This document shows positions 8,226 through 15,283 of a stretch of 26,113 bases of DNA, one piece after another; position 1 is the stretch's first letter, and every line of letters starts with the position of its first letter. Source of the DNA: JBBAFS01 sp041655255 (lineage in GTDB: Bacteria; Spirochaetota; Spirochaetia; Sphaerochaetales; Sphaerochaetaceae); NCBI GenBank assembly GCA_041655255.1, contig JBBAFS010000018.1:1-26113 (forward strand), read 5' to 3'. The notes under the pieces were generated by a model. It did no database searches. It worked only from the letters and a program-made list of their open reading frames with translations, and was not told the DNA's origin. The position numbers were made by a program, and so were the translations under genes.

Positions 8226-9056
8226 ATGAGGTATGGAAAGAACGTATTAGTTACAGGAGCTACTTCGGGTATTGGTCTTGCTGTCACTCAATTGTATGCT
8301 TCACTTAATTACCATGTATGGGGATTAAGCCGCTCGGGAACATGCGACACTCCCCTATCTGAACAAGTTCATCTTTTTAAGGTAGATGTGACAAACCAAG
8401 AGTCAGTTGAACAAGGTATCACCCACGTATGGGAAGAGGCAATCGCTCTTACCAATGAGGGTATTGGAATTGTAATTCACTGTGCTGGTTTTGGCATTGG
8501 AGGAGCTGCTGAAGATACTCCTTTGTCTACTGCATATAGTCAATTTGAGACTAACTACTTTGGTGTATTACGGGTCAATCAGGTTCTCTTACCTCTTATG
8601 AGAACCCTAAAGAGGTCGCTTGTTGTTGTTTTAGGCTCTATTGCAGGAAGAATCAGCATTCCATTTCAAAGTCACTACAGTGCAACTAAATTTGCCTTAG
8701 AAGCCTATATTGAAGCACTTCGTATTGAGGGAAAGCAGTTTGGAATTAGAGCAACAATCATTGAAGCTGGAGATACAAAAACACCATTTACAGCTAAAAG
8801 AGAGATTGCTCTCCCTCCTAACTCTCCTTATGAGAAACAAGCCCATCTCTCAATTGAAAAGATGGCGTATGATGAACAACACGGGTATTCCCCATCTAAG
8901 GTAGCCAAAGCAATTTTAGCTATTTCAAAGAAAAAGAGTCCTCCTGTTCGTAAACCGGTTGGACTCTCTTATGCTTTGTTGATGATTCTCAAAAGGGTAT
9001 TGCCAGATCGCCTTGCTGAGAGTGTGATTACCACGATGTATATGAAAAAGAAGTAG
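8226..9056 (+). CDS. SDR family NAD(P)-dependent oxidoreductase
   Basis: A 276-residue classical short-chain dehydrogenase. The N-terminal Rossmann motif TGATSGIG binds the dinucleotide; LSRSG follows beta2, compatible with NADP(H). The middle has the VDVT acid position and HCAGFGIGG (NAG-type motif), and catalysis is provided by Ser in VLGSIAG and Y-x-x-x-K in HYSATKFALEAYIEALRIE. A C-terminal hydrophobic stretch may form the substrate lid or touch the membrane. The ATG has AAGGGGG 7-13 bases upstream. It converges on an alpha-oxoamine synthase related to serine palmitoyltransferase; because ketosphinganine reductases are SDRs, a lipid keto-reductase role is conceivable but is only inferred from position. 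Confidence 0.87.
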   Translation: MRYGKNVLVTGATSGIGLAVTQLYASLNYHVWGLSRSGTCDTPLSEQVHLFKVDVTNQESVEQGITHVWEEAIALTNEGIGIVIHCAGFGIGGAAEDTPLSTAYSQFETNYFGVLRVNQVLLPLMRTLKRSLVVVLGSIAGRISIPFQSHYSATKFALEAYIEALRIEGKQFGIRATIIEAGDTKTPFTAKREIALPPNSPYEKQAHLSIEKMAYDEQHGYSPSKVAKAILAISKKKSPPVRKPVGLSYALLMILKRVLPDRLAESVITTMYMKKK

Positions 9057-9092
9057 TGACAAAAGAGTCTACATTCATTCATCTACTACTTG

Positions 9093-10310
9093 TTAAATAA
9101 TGCCCAGCTTTTGTGCCTCTTCTCCAATAAGAGAGACAGCGTAATCAATCTCTTGATCTGTATGAATTGCCATACATGAAGTTCTTAATAAAGCTCGTTG
9201 GGGTGGAACAGCTGGGGAGATCACCGGATTCACATAAATCCCACGCTCAAAGAGGTTTTTCCATAATAAAAAGGTTTTATCATTATCACCAATTAACAGA
9301 GGGACTATTGGAGTTTCAGTTGTTCCGATTTCGAATCCTAAAGAGGTAAACCCATCTCTAAAACGCTTTGCGTTGTGTTGGAGTTTTTGCACCCTCTCAG
9401 GTTCTTGAATAATAATATCTAATGCCGTCATTGCTGCTGCAATATTTGCCGGAGGCATCGAAGCACTAAAAATAAGTGGTCGAGAGAAGTGTTTGATATA
9501 ATCTATCACTTGATAATCTCCAGCAACAAAGCCTCCAATTGATCCAAAGGATTTACTGAAAGTACACATAAGAAGGTCACATGCATCACTACTTTGGTTA
9601 TGGTGTTCGCACGTTCCTCTTCCTGTCTTTCCCACAACCCCTAAAGCGTGAGCTTCATCAAGATAGACTCCTGCTTGATATCTCTCGGCTAATGCTTTTA
9701 TTTCAGGTAGTGGTGCAATATCTCCTTCCATGGAAAAGACGCCATCGATGACAATTAATTTCGGTGCTTCAAGTGGAATCTTTTGTAAGACTTTTTCTAA
9801 ATCTTCTAAGCTATTGTGTTTGTAGCGTTGTAGATTAATATTTCTTTTCATCCCTTCAGCTAAGAAAACTCCATCCATAATAGAGGCGTGATCGTATTTA
9901 TCGATGATAACGTAATCACCTTTGTTGAGTATTGCTGAAAGAGCTCCTAGGTTTGATTGATAGCCAGTGGTGAAACATAAGGCTGCCTCTTTACCAACAA
10001 AGCTTGCTAATTTGTGTTCTAATTCTTCATGTAGATCTAACGTCCCATTCATAAAACGAGAACCGCTACAACTTGTTCCGTATCGCTCAGTGGCCTCTTC
10101 TGCAGCTAATTTGAGCCGAGGGTCATTTGCCAAACCTAAATAATTATTAGAGCCAAGCATCAACATCTCTTTGTTATCGATGTAGACTTTTGTCCCCTCA
10201 CTTCTCCCGATGGGCTTAAAGAAGGGATATAAGCCTGTCGCCCTGATCTCCTCAGCGGCTGTGAACTCATAACATTTCTCAAATATGGAAACCGGTTTGG
10301 GACGACTCAT
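9093..10310 (-). CDS. PLP-dependent alpha-oxoamine synthase (serine palmitoyltransferase / KBL family)
   Basis: A 405-residue fold-type I PLP enzyme of the family that joins an amino acid to an acyl-CoA with decarboxylation (serine palmitoyltransferase, glycine C-acetyltransferase, AONS, ALAS). Visible are GSNNYLGL, FTTGYQSNLGALSAIL, the PLP-stacking H141 in DHASIMDG, D218/H221 in VYLDEAHALG, and the Schiff-base K253 in TFSKSFGSIGGFVAG. The stretches RPLIFSASMPPANIAAA, the GVFSMEGDIAPL block and the C-terminal ALLRTSCMAIHT look closer, from memory, to bacterial serine palmitoyltransferase than to KBL. The ATG at 10310 is set by AAGGAGAG six bases upstream. No threonine dehydrogenase gene lies next to it, which weakens the KBL assignment. 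Confidence 0.82.
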   Translation of the reverse strand: MSRPKPVSIFEKCYEFTAAEEIRATGLYPFFKPIGRSEGTKVYIDNKEMLMLGSNNYLGLANDPRLKLAAEEATERYGTSCSGSRFMNGTLDLHEELEHKLASFVGKEAALCFTTGYQSNLGALSAILNKGDYVIIDKYDHASIMDGVFLAEGMKRNINLQRYKHNSLEDLEKVLQKIPLEAPKLIVIDGVFSMEGDIAPLPEIKALAERYQAGVYLDEAHALGVVGKTGRGTCEHHNQSSDACDLLMCTFSKSFGSIGGFVAGDYQVIDYIKHFSRPLIFSASMPPANIAAAMTALDIIIQEPERVQKLQHNAKRFRDGFTSLGFEIGTTETPIVPLLIGDNDKTFLLWKNLFERGIYVNPVISPAVPPQRALLRTSCMAIHTDQEIDYAVSLIGEEAQKLGII

Positions 10311-10469
10311 AGGGCTCTCCTTATGCATGTGGTAATGGTTGTTGTACTGTAGCGCATTCACTTGCTCGACACAATAGCTATATTCGTCAACAACAAATAA
10401 ATACTTAACCTTAACAATACAACACTTAGAGCGCTCTTTGGTTTCACCGTAGTAACATCTGCTTATAAA

Positions 10470-10515
10470 AAGACCCCATATGTTAAGATTATCTATTTCT
10501 TACATATGGGGTCTT
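10470..10515 (-). terminator. Rho-independent terminator of SnoaL-like gene
   Basis: AAGACCCCATATGT (10470-10483) pairs perfectly with ACATATGGGGTCTT (10502-10515), 14 bp, and the stem can continue inward past one bulged T. Read leftward, the stem is followed by a run of T. It lies ~20 bp beyond the stop at 10535. Confidence 0.8.
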
Positions 10516-10534
10516 ATGTAACACCAACAATGTG

Positions 10535-10939
10535 TTATGCTTTCATCTGATTGACCATATCACCAGAGTCAAACATCTCCCACCCCTCTTCGATCTTTCC
10601 ATTTTCGATTCTAAACGTACTGATGCATGGAATTTTCATGGCATTCCCTTTGGGTTTAACATCACCCCAATCGCCAGTGTGTCTTCCAACAAGGTTAAAG
10701 TGACAATCTACTTTATTCCCTTCAGCAATCATAAAATCAATTTCAATACGAATGTCACTAAACACACTTGCCAATACATCTTCATTCCACATCCTTACCC
10801 CTTCAGGGCCCTTGGGCAGCTCAGGTAAAAAATGGTGATCAAAATAATCTTCAGTGACAATGTCTCCCATACCAGGACAGCCTGGTGTCGTTGATACTTC
10901 ATAAAAACGACGGACTAACTCTTTGTTTTTTTCTAACAT
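10535..10939 (-). CDS. SnoaL-like (NTF2/cystatin-fold) protein, ester-cyclase-type
   Basis: A 134-residue single-domain protein of the SnoaL-like group: NKELVRRFYEVSTT at the N-terminus, DYFDHHFLPELPKGPEGVRMW, then the strand DIRIEIDFMIAEGNKVDCHFNLVGRHTGDW and ISTFRIENGKIEEGWEMFDSGDMVNQM. The E/W/D cluster in the last strand is the family's catalytic or binding face. Members are cyclases, isomerases or small-molecule binders; the substrate is unknown here. The ATG at 10939 is set by GGAGGG. It is transcribed in the same direction as the SorC-type regulator but 175 bp downstream and has its own terminator, so it may be a separate unit or the last gene of the catabolic locus. Confidence 0.78.
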   Translation of the reverse strand: MLEKNKELVRRFYEVSTTPGCPGMGDIVTEDYFDHHFLPELPKGPEGVRMWNEDVLASVFSDIRIEIDFMIAEGNKVDCHFNLVGRHTGDWGDVKPKGNAMKIPCISTFRIENGKIEEGWEMFDSGDMVNQMKA

Positions 10940-11114
10940 AACAATCCCTCCAAAATGATTCGTTTTATTACTTATGAGGCAGATAATGATATCCACCTCA
11001 AAGAGTTCTCTATCATCAATTACGTGTGATAAAAGCTCTGATTGTTCTGCACATCATGACAGAACTCACTACTCAAGGAGGGTTGTGATTCTTAGGTTAA
11101 GGTAGAGCAACACA

Positions 11115-12071
11115 TTAAAAACTATTACGTATCGCGTCTTCGGTTGTTTTCTCTATAGCGAAAAGATGGGTTATCAAACCAGTGTTTAAAGCACCTTTAA
11201 GGGCATGAGCATTCACATTCCCGCTACATACACCTATTCGGGTTTTAATGTTCTTCAGCAGTTCTAGTGGAATACGGACCACAAGATCATGTTCTTCCTG
11301 AATAAATTGACCTTCGACATCAAAGTAATAGGTAAGCATATGCCCGACAGCTTTTCGTTGGGATAGTGTGTTGCCAAATCGTGAAGCAGTCGCCAAATCA
11401 GGAACTGAAGGATAGTTGTCGATATGAAAGATTGCAAGATCGAGTTCTTCCCAATGCTTGTGTATCTTTCTGTATGATTCAGTTCGGCTAAGAAGATCAT
11501 AATCTTCAAATGATTCGACTAATGCAGGTGCATGAATGTAATTTGGTGTGTATCCTGTAATGGTACTAACGTTACGACAAAGACTATCGGTGTGATAATT
11601 TTTGTTAGCCGTATTTGAATTTCCAATGAGGCTTGTTACCTCTCCTGGCATAATTGGATTGTTGTATTGCTCAGCTACTATATGGATGATGGAGTTCATA
11701 ATATTCCCCCAACTAATTCCAACCTTTACATTTGGTTTCAAACTTTCCATAAAAAACTGGGCAGCGGATCGGGCCATCAATCCCTCAGAAACATTATGTT
11801 GACCTGTTGGTGGAATCAATGTTCCACCTTGGATTCCATACCTCTCTTTAAGAAGGTCAATGACGAAATTGTCTGTATCCAGAGGGGACTTTATGGTGAT
11901 ATGTACAATACCAACTTCTCTTGCTTCGGCTAAATATTTACTAATCATCGGGCGAGATAGTTTTAGTTCTTTGGCTATTTGACTTTGGGTCATCCCTTCA
12001 AAGTAGTACTTTTTCGCTACTTCAATGAGTTTGTTAATTTTTTTTGTATCGAGATGCGTCAACGAAGTCAT
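11115..12071 (-). CDS. SorC/LsrR-family sugar-responsive transcriptional regulator
   Basis: With the ATG at 12071 it has 318 residues, the normal size. The N-terminal helix-turn-helix reads KLIEVAKKYYFEGMTQSQIAKELKLSRPMISKYLAEAREVGIVHI (residues ~12-56), typical of SorC/DeoR-type regulators. The remaining ~260 residues form the sugar-phosphate-binding domain, with VGISWGN and the C-terminal RIGVCSGNVNAHALKGALNTGLITHLF block. Family members (LsrR, SorC, CggR) usually bind a phosphorylated sugar and act on a neighbouring catabolic operon. It lies directly downstream of the dhaLK-lsrF-ABC cluster and is the obvious candidate to control it. A GTG at 12137 would add 22 residues; Shine-Dalgarno evidence does not decide strongly. 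Confidence 0.87.
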   Translation of the reverse strand: MTSLTHLDTKKINKLIEVAKKYYFEGMTQSQIAKELKLSRPMISKYLAEAREVGIVHITIKSPLDTDNFVIDLLKERYGIQGGTLIPPTGQHNVSEGLMARSAAQFFMESLKPNVKVGISWGNIMNSIIHIVAEQYNNPIMPGEVTSLIGNSNTANKNYHTDSLCRNVSTITGYTPNYIHAPALVESFEDYDLLSRTESYRKIHKHWEELDLAIFHIDNYPSVPDLATASRFGNTLSQRKAVGHMLTYYFDVEGQFIQEEHDLVVRIPLELLKNIKTRIGVCSGNVNAHALKGALNTGLITHLFAIEKTTEDAIRNSF

Positions 12072-12086
12072 TATAACCGAACCTTT

Positions 12087-12100
12087 TATCTCATGAGATA
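12087..12100. promoter_or_regulatory. 14-bp palindrome in the leader of the SorC-type regulator gene
   Basis: TATCTCATGAGATA is a perfect palindrome 15 bp upstream of the preferred ATG at 12071. Position in the 5' leader would suit autoregulation or interference with initiation, but it does not resemble the repeats upstream of dhaL, so a common regulator is not shown. Confidence 0.3.
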
Positions 12101-12167
12101 CTGTGAGAAGTTCTTTCAACCTCCACACCATCTTCACCCATATTCTTCCGACAGGAACTTCTTCTCA

Positions 12168-12195
12168 TGTATACATGCTAAGCATATCACGTCAA
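12168..12195 (-). promoter_or_regulatory. Probable sigma70 promoter of SorC-type regulator, overlapped by a palindrome
   Basis: Read leftward: TTGACG (complement of 12190-12195), 16-bp spacer, TATACA (complement of 12168-12173). The -10 hexamer lies inside the perfect palindrome CATGTATACATG (12166-12177), and TGCTAAGCA (12176-12184) is a second short dyad beside it. A repressor bound there would block the promoter, suggesting autoregulation. Confidence 0.55.
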
Positions 12196-12540
12196 TACTA
12201 GATTCTTACATTATAGTCATACAACACCTCTTATCTAAAGAGGCTTAGTAGACACATTACATTGAATTAAGTACCTTTCACTATCTGAGTGTCACATTTG
12301 CACTTATAATATGCATCCATCTTTTTTCTAGGCGCTACCTTTTTTAATCACACAAAGGCAACGTAACATTCTACCTTAACCTAGAATGGTATCTTAAGGG
12401 GTAATACTATCCACATCCGTTTGGAATCTCAAGTGGAAGCTGCTGTAGCATATGGTAACCTAAGACTAACCCTCTCTAGGCTTTTGTCACATATAATTTC
12501 TCGATAACCTCCTTGCACTGTATCTCTTTATGAGAGACTT
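12196..12540. other. Intergenic region between regulator promoter and permease gene
   Basis: No gene is seen here. Just after the permease stop (about 12517-12545) a modest stem can form: CTGT/ACAG outside, TCTCT/AGAGA inside. An inverted repeat CATTCTA/TAGAATG with an 8-base spacer lies at 12367-12388. The core of this repeat (AGGTTAAGGTAGA on the minus strand) recurs near 11092-11106, just after the regulator gene, and a shorter form CTTAGGTTA is near 12460. No T-run follows the first stem, so a true terminator is not established. Confidence 0.4.
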
Positions 12541-13539
12541 CTACAGGATGGACACTTTTCGTTGATATTGGAGGCTATCTAAAATAATAGCTAATATCAA
12601 AAAGGCACCTTTCGCTGTAATTTGCCAATATGTTTGTACATTCATGAGAGTCATTCCATTATTAAGAATTCCAATAATGAGCACTCCCAAGAATGTCATT
12701 CGCACTGAACCTTTTCCACCAGCAAGTGTTGTCCCACCCAGTAACACAGCAGTCACTGCATCTAAAGCATACGACTCTCCGATATATGGCATTGCAGCAC
12801 CACCAATACCTACAGTAATTAATCCTGCAATTGAGGCCATAAAGCCTGAAAGCACAAATAAAATGATAGTGTTCTTGTTGACATCAATTCCGGCTAATCG
12901 AGCTGCGACTCGGTTCCCTCCCGAGGAGAATACCTGGCGGCCAAATACAGTGTTACGTAACATGAAATCGAAAACAATATAGCTAAAAATAACGATGACA
13001 ATTGGTAAAGGAATTCCCAGCCAAGAGGCTCGACCCATATAGAGCAATCGATAGTCATTGACAAAAACTGCAGTTCCATTTACTAAAATAAAGCTTAATC
13101 CTCGAACGACATTCATCATTCCGAGTGTAACAATGAGTGAGTTAAGTTCAAATTTTACAATAATCAGTCCATTTAAAAATCCAACCGCAAGGCCCATGAG
13201 AATAGCTGCAGCCATTCCTACATACCACGGATATCCTCTCATCAGCACAAGGTTAGCTAAAATACAGCCCGAGAATGCTACAATGGATCCTACTGTAAGA
13301 TCTGGCCCTCGCCCAATGATGGCAGCTGTCATCGCAGTTGAAATAACTCCAATGACTGAAACGGCAATAAGAATGTTTTTTAAATTTTTAAATTGGAAGA
13401 AATAATGGGTATTTAATGAGAAGAAAAGAACCATCGCAAAGAATATGACAAATAACCCATATTTAATCAAAAAGTCGATGGGGTTTTTCAAATAGTATGT
13501 AACCGCTGTGAATTTCTTGTGTGTGTCCTTGTTCGCCAT
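12541..13539 (-). CDS. ABC sugar transporter permease (RbsC/MglC/LsrC type)
   Basis: A 332-residue multi-pass membrane protein of the CUT2 (ribose/galactose/AI-2) permease family. It has a leading helix after KNPIDFLIKYGLFVIFFAMVLFFS, the GPDLTVGSIVAFSG region, NSLIVTLGMMNVVRGLSFILVNG, and the coupling-helix segment GGNRVAARLAGIDVNKNTIILFVLSGFMASIAGLI, ending with GESYALDAVTAVLLGGTTLAGGKGS. These blocks are diagnostic. The start at 13539 is favoured by GGAGG eight bases upstream and lies 4 bp after the ATPase stop, so the genes are translationally close. Only one permease gene is present, implying a homodimer. It is the distal gene of the operon. Confidence 0.92.
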   Translation of the reverse strand: MANKDTHKKFTAVTYYLKNPIDFLIKYGLFVIFFAMVLFFSLNTHYFFQFKNLKNILIAVSVIGVISTAMTAAIIGRGPDLTVGSIVAFSGCILANLVLMRGYPWYVGMAAAILMGLAVGFLNGLIIVKFELNSLIVTLGMMNVVRGLSFILVNGTAVFVNDYRLLYMGRASWLGIPLPIVIVIFSYIVFDFMLRNTVFGRQVFSSGGNRVAARLAGIDVNKNTIILFVLSGFMASIAGLITVGIGGAAMPYIGESYALDAVTAVLLGGTTLAGGKGSVRMTFLGVLIIGILNNGMTLMNVQTYWQITAKGAFLILAIILDSLQYQRKVSIL

Positions 13540-13543
13540 GTTA

Positions 13544-15049
13544 TTAACCTCCAACATGTAAATATTTAGCGACGGCATATTTCATCAGCGTGTCCTGATC
13601 TGCCTGTGCAATTGGAACTTCTGCAGTAATATCTCCTTCACACAGGACATAAATACGGTCAGAGATTCCTAACACCTCGAGCAATTCTAATGAAAACACC
13701 AATACTGCAACGCCTTCATTAGCGAGCTCTTCTAAAATGGTATATATTTCTGCTTTAGCCCCAACATCTACTCCACGAGTAGGCATATTGAGAATTAAGA
13801 GTTTGATATCATTACTCAGCCAACGGGAAATCATCCCTTTTTGTTGATTTCCTCCACTTAGAGACCCGATATTCTGTTGCTGATTTCTACAACGAATATT
13901 CATTCGTTTAATCCAATGTTCGGAGACGTTGTACTCCTTCTTTTTCTGAGTAAACAATTTGTATTTAACGAACTTTCTAAAAGAAGCGGTCGTAATGTTA
14001 GAACCGAGGCTCATTTCTGGTAATAACCCCTCTGTTTTACGGTCGCTACTTACGTAGCCTACCCCTTTACTATTAGCTTCTCTCAAATTTCTAACTGTGT
14101 GCTCTTTCCCATTTAAGTACATCTTTCCGCTTTGAACTGGTGGAGCTCCAATGAGTGCTTTACAAATCTCTTCTTGTCCTGCCCCCATGAGTCCGAAAAA
14201 CGAAACAATTTCTCCTCTTCTAATGTGAAAACTAATATCTTGAATTTTGTTATTTACATATAAGTTTTCAGCTTGGAAGATAATTTCACCTGGTTCAGAG
14301 AGATGCCTTGGGTATAAAGAGCCTACTTCACGCCCAACCATCATTCTCACAAGATCATCATCATTTACATCTTTAGAGTGCACTGTACCGACTGTCTGCC
14401 CATCACGAAGGACCGTAATTCGATCGGCCATCTCAAACTGCTCCGAAAGTCTATGGGTAATGAAAATGACAGATTTTCCTTTATCTCGAAGAGAGCGAAC
14501 AACGTCGAAAAGTTTGCTTGTCTCTTGGTCACTTAATGCAGCAGTAGGTTCATCCATAATTAAGATTTTTGCTTCTCTACTTAAAGCTTTTGCAATCTCT
14601 ACTAATTGCTGCTCAGCTACCGAAATGTTCTCAACTAGCTCACATACATCAACCTCAATTCCTAATCCACTTAAAAGATCTTCAGCCCATCTGTTCATCT
14701 CTTTTTTATCGACAAGTCCTAAAGAGGTTCGAGGTAATTCACCGATGTATATATTCTCAGCCACTGAGAGTGTTTTAACTAAATTAAACTCTTGATAAAT
14801 AACACGGATTCCAAGATCTAATGACTCAGCGGGCTTTGTGATTTGAACAGGCTCTCCATCCATGAAGATTTCTCCACTATCCATGAAGTAATCTCCAGCC
14901 ATAATTTTTATGAGGGTAGACTTACCTGCACCATTCTCACCAAGAAGACCGTGAATTTCACCATACTTCAAATCAAATGTTACATCTTTCAAGACATGAG
15001 CCGTTCCAAAAGATTTGTTTATTTTTTTTGCAGATAACACAAATTCCAT
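13544..15049 (-). CDS. ABC sugar transporter ATPase with two fused NBDs (RbsA/MglA/LsrA type)
   Basis: A 501-residue fused ATPase. NBD1 has Walker A GENGAGKST (37-45), Q-loop IYQEFNLV, a degenerate signature (NISVAEQQ) and Walker B LIMDEPTAAL with H-loop FITHRL. NBD2 has the degenerate Walker A usual in this family (GLMGAGQEE), an intact signature LSGGNQQKGMISRW, but Walker B reads LLILNMPTRGVDVGA: the usual Asp-Glu pair is Asn421-Met422 (codons at 13784-13789), and the later SSEL switch is altered to SLEL. This is beyond the normal family asymmetry and leaves one full composite site at most. The ATG at 15049 has AGGA eight bases upstream. The 234-bp gap before it carries strong RNA stems. 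Confidence 0.93.
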   Translation of the reverse strand: MEFVLSAKKINKSFGTAHVLKDVTFDLKYGEIHGLLGENGAGKSTLIKIMAGDYFMDSGEIFMDGEPVQITKPAESLDLGIRVIYQEFNLVKTLSVAENIYIGELPRTSLGLVDKKEMNRWAEDLLSGLGIEVDVCELVENISVAEQQLVEIAKALSREAKILIMDEPTAALSDQETSKLFDVVRSLRDKGKSVIFITHRLSEQFEMADRITVLRDGQTVGTVHSKDVNDDDLVRMMVGREVGSLYPRHLSEPGEIIFQAENLYVNNKIQDISFHIRRGEIVSFFGLMGAGQEEICKALIGAPPVQSGKMYLNGKEHTVRNLREANSKGVGYVSSDRKTEGLLPEMSLGSNITTASFRKFVKYKLFTQKKKEYNVSEHWIKRMNIRCRNQQQNIGSLSGGNQQKGMISRWLSNDIKLLILNMPTRGVDVGAKAEIYTILEELANEGVAVLVFSLELLEVLGISDRIYVLCEGDITAEVPIAQADQDTLMKYAVAKYLHVGG

Positions 15050-15118
15050 GTTATGTTTCCTAAGATTAAATTTCTTTTTTTTCCATACTAAGTGCCAAAA
15101 CATTCTGTATGCTGACAT

Positions 15119-15232
15119 ATAGGCATTGGGAGTTTTTTATTTCGTTCACTCATATGTTCGAAATAATTCTTTACTCCCGATGTTTATCATCTTAGGAGGA
15201 ACTCCCATTATTTCATGGAAGTTCCTGCCTAT
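15119..15232 (-). promoter_or_regulatory. Nested and competing stem-loops between binding-protein and ATPase genes
   Basis: Three stems are visible. A 12-bp hairpin at 15197-15226 (AGGAACT/AGTTCCT plus CCAT/ATGG; the one imperfect position becomes a G-U pair on the transcribed minus strand). An 8-bp hairpin TTATTTCG/CGAAATAA at 15137-15144 with 15159-15166. A long-range nested pair, ATAGGCA/TGCCTAT (15119-15125 with 15226-15232) and TGGGAGTT/AACTCCCA (15127-15134 with 15200-15207), that is incompatible with the first hairpin. No T-run follows, so these look like processing or stability elements that could favour binding protein over ATPase/permease, and they may switch between forms. Confidence 0.6.
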
Positions 15233-15270
15233 AGATGTGTCGACTTTCGATGCATTACACATCTAAAGTC
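15233..15270 (-). ncRNA. Candidate H-type pseudoknot just downstream of the binding-protein stop
   Basis: AGATGTGT/ACACATCT (15233-15240 with 15257-15264) and GACTTT/AAAGTC (15242-15247 with 15265-15270) are both perfect, and they cross. Either they compete or they form an H-type pseudoknot with a 1-base and a 9-base connector. It begins 13 bp after the stop of the binding-protein gene in the minus-strand transcript. Function is unknown; a 3'-end stabiliser or transcript-processing element is an inference. Confidence 0.45.
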
Positions 15271-15283
15271 TTCTTATATCCAC

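Noticed and set aside
9043..9092. AAGTAGT/ACTACTT inverted repeat near the convergent SDR and oxoamine synthase ends as a bidirectional terminator
   Set aside because: The stem is only 7 bp with a loop of about 26 bases and no T-run; too weak to call.
12644..13405. Plus-strand open frames opposite the permease gene
   Set aside because: They mirror a conserved membrane protein; composition is that of reversed hydrophobic codons and no start signals are present.
14247..14795. Long open frame on the plus strand inside the ABC ATPase gene
   Set aside because: It is antisense to a fully conserved ATPase, has Ser/Thr/Ile-rich shadow composition and no ribosome site.
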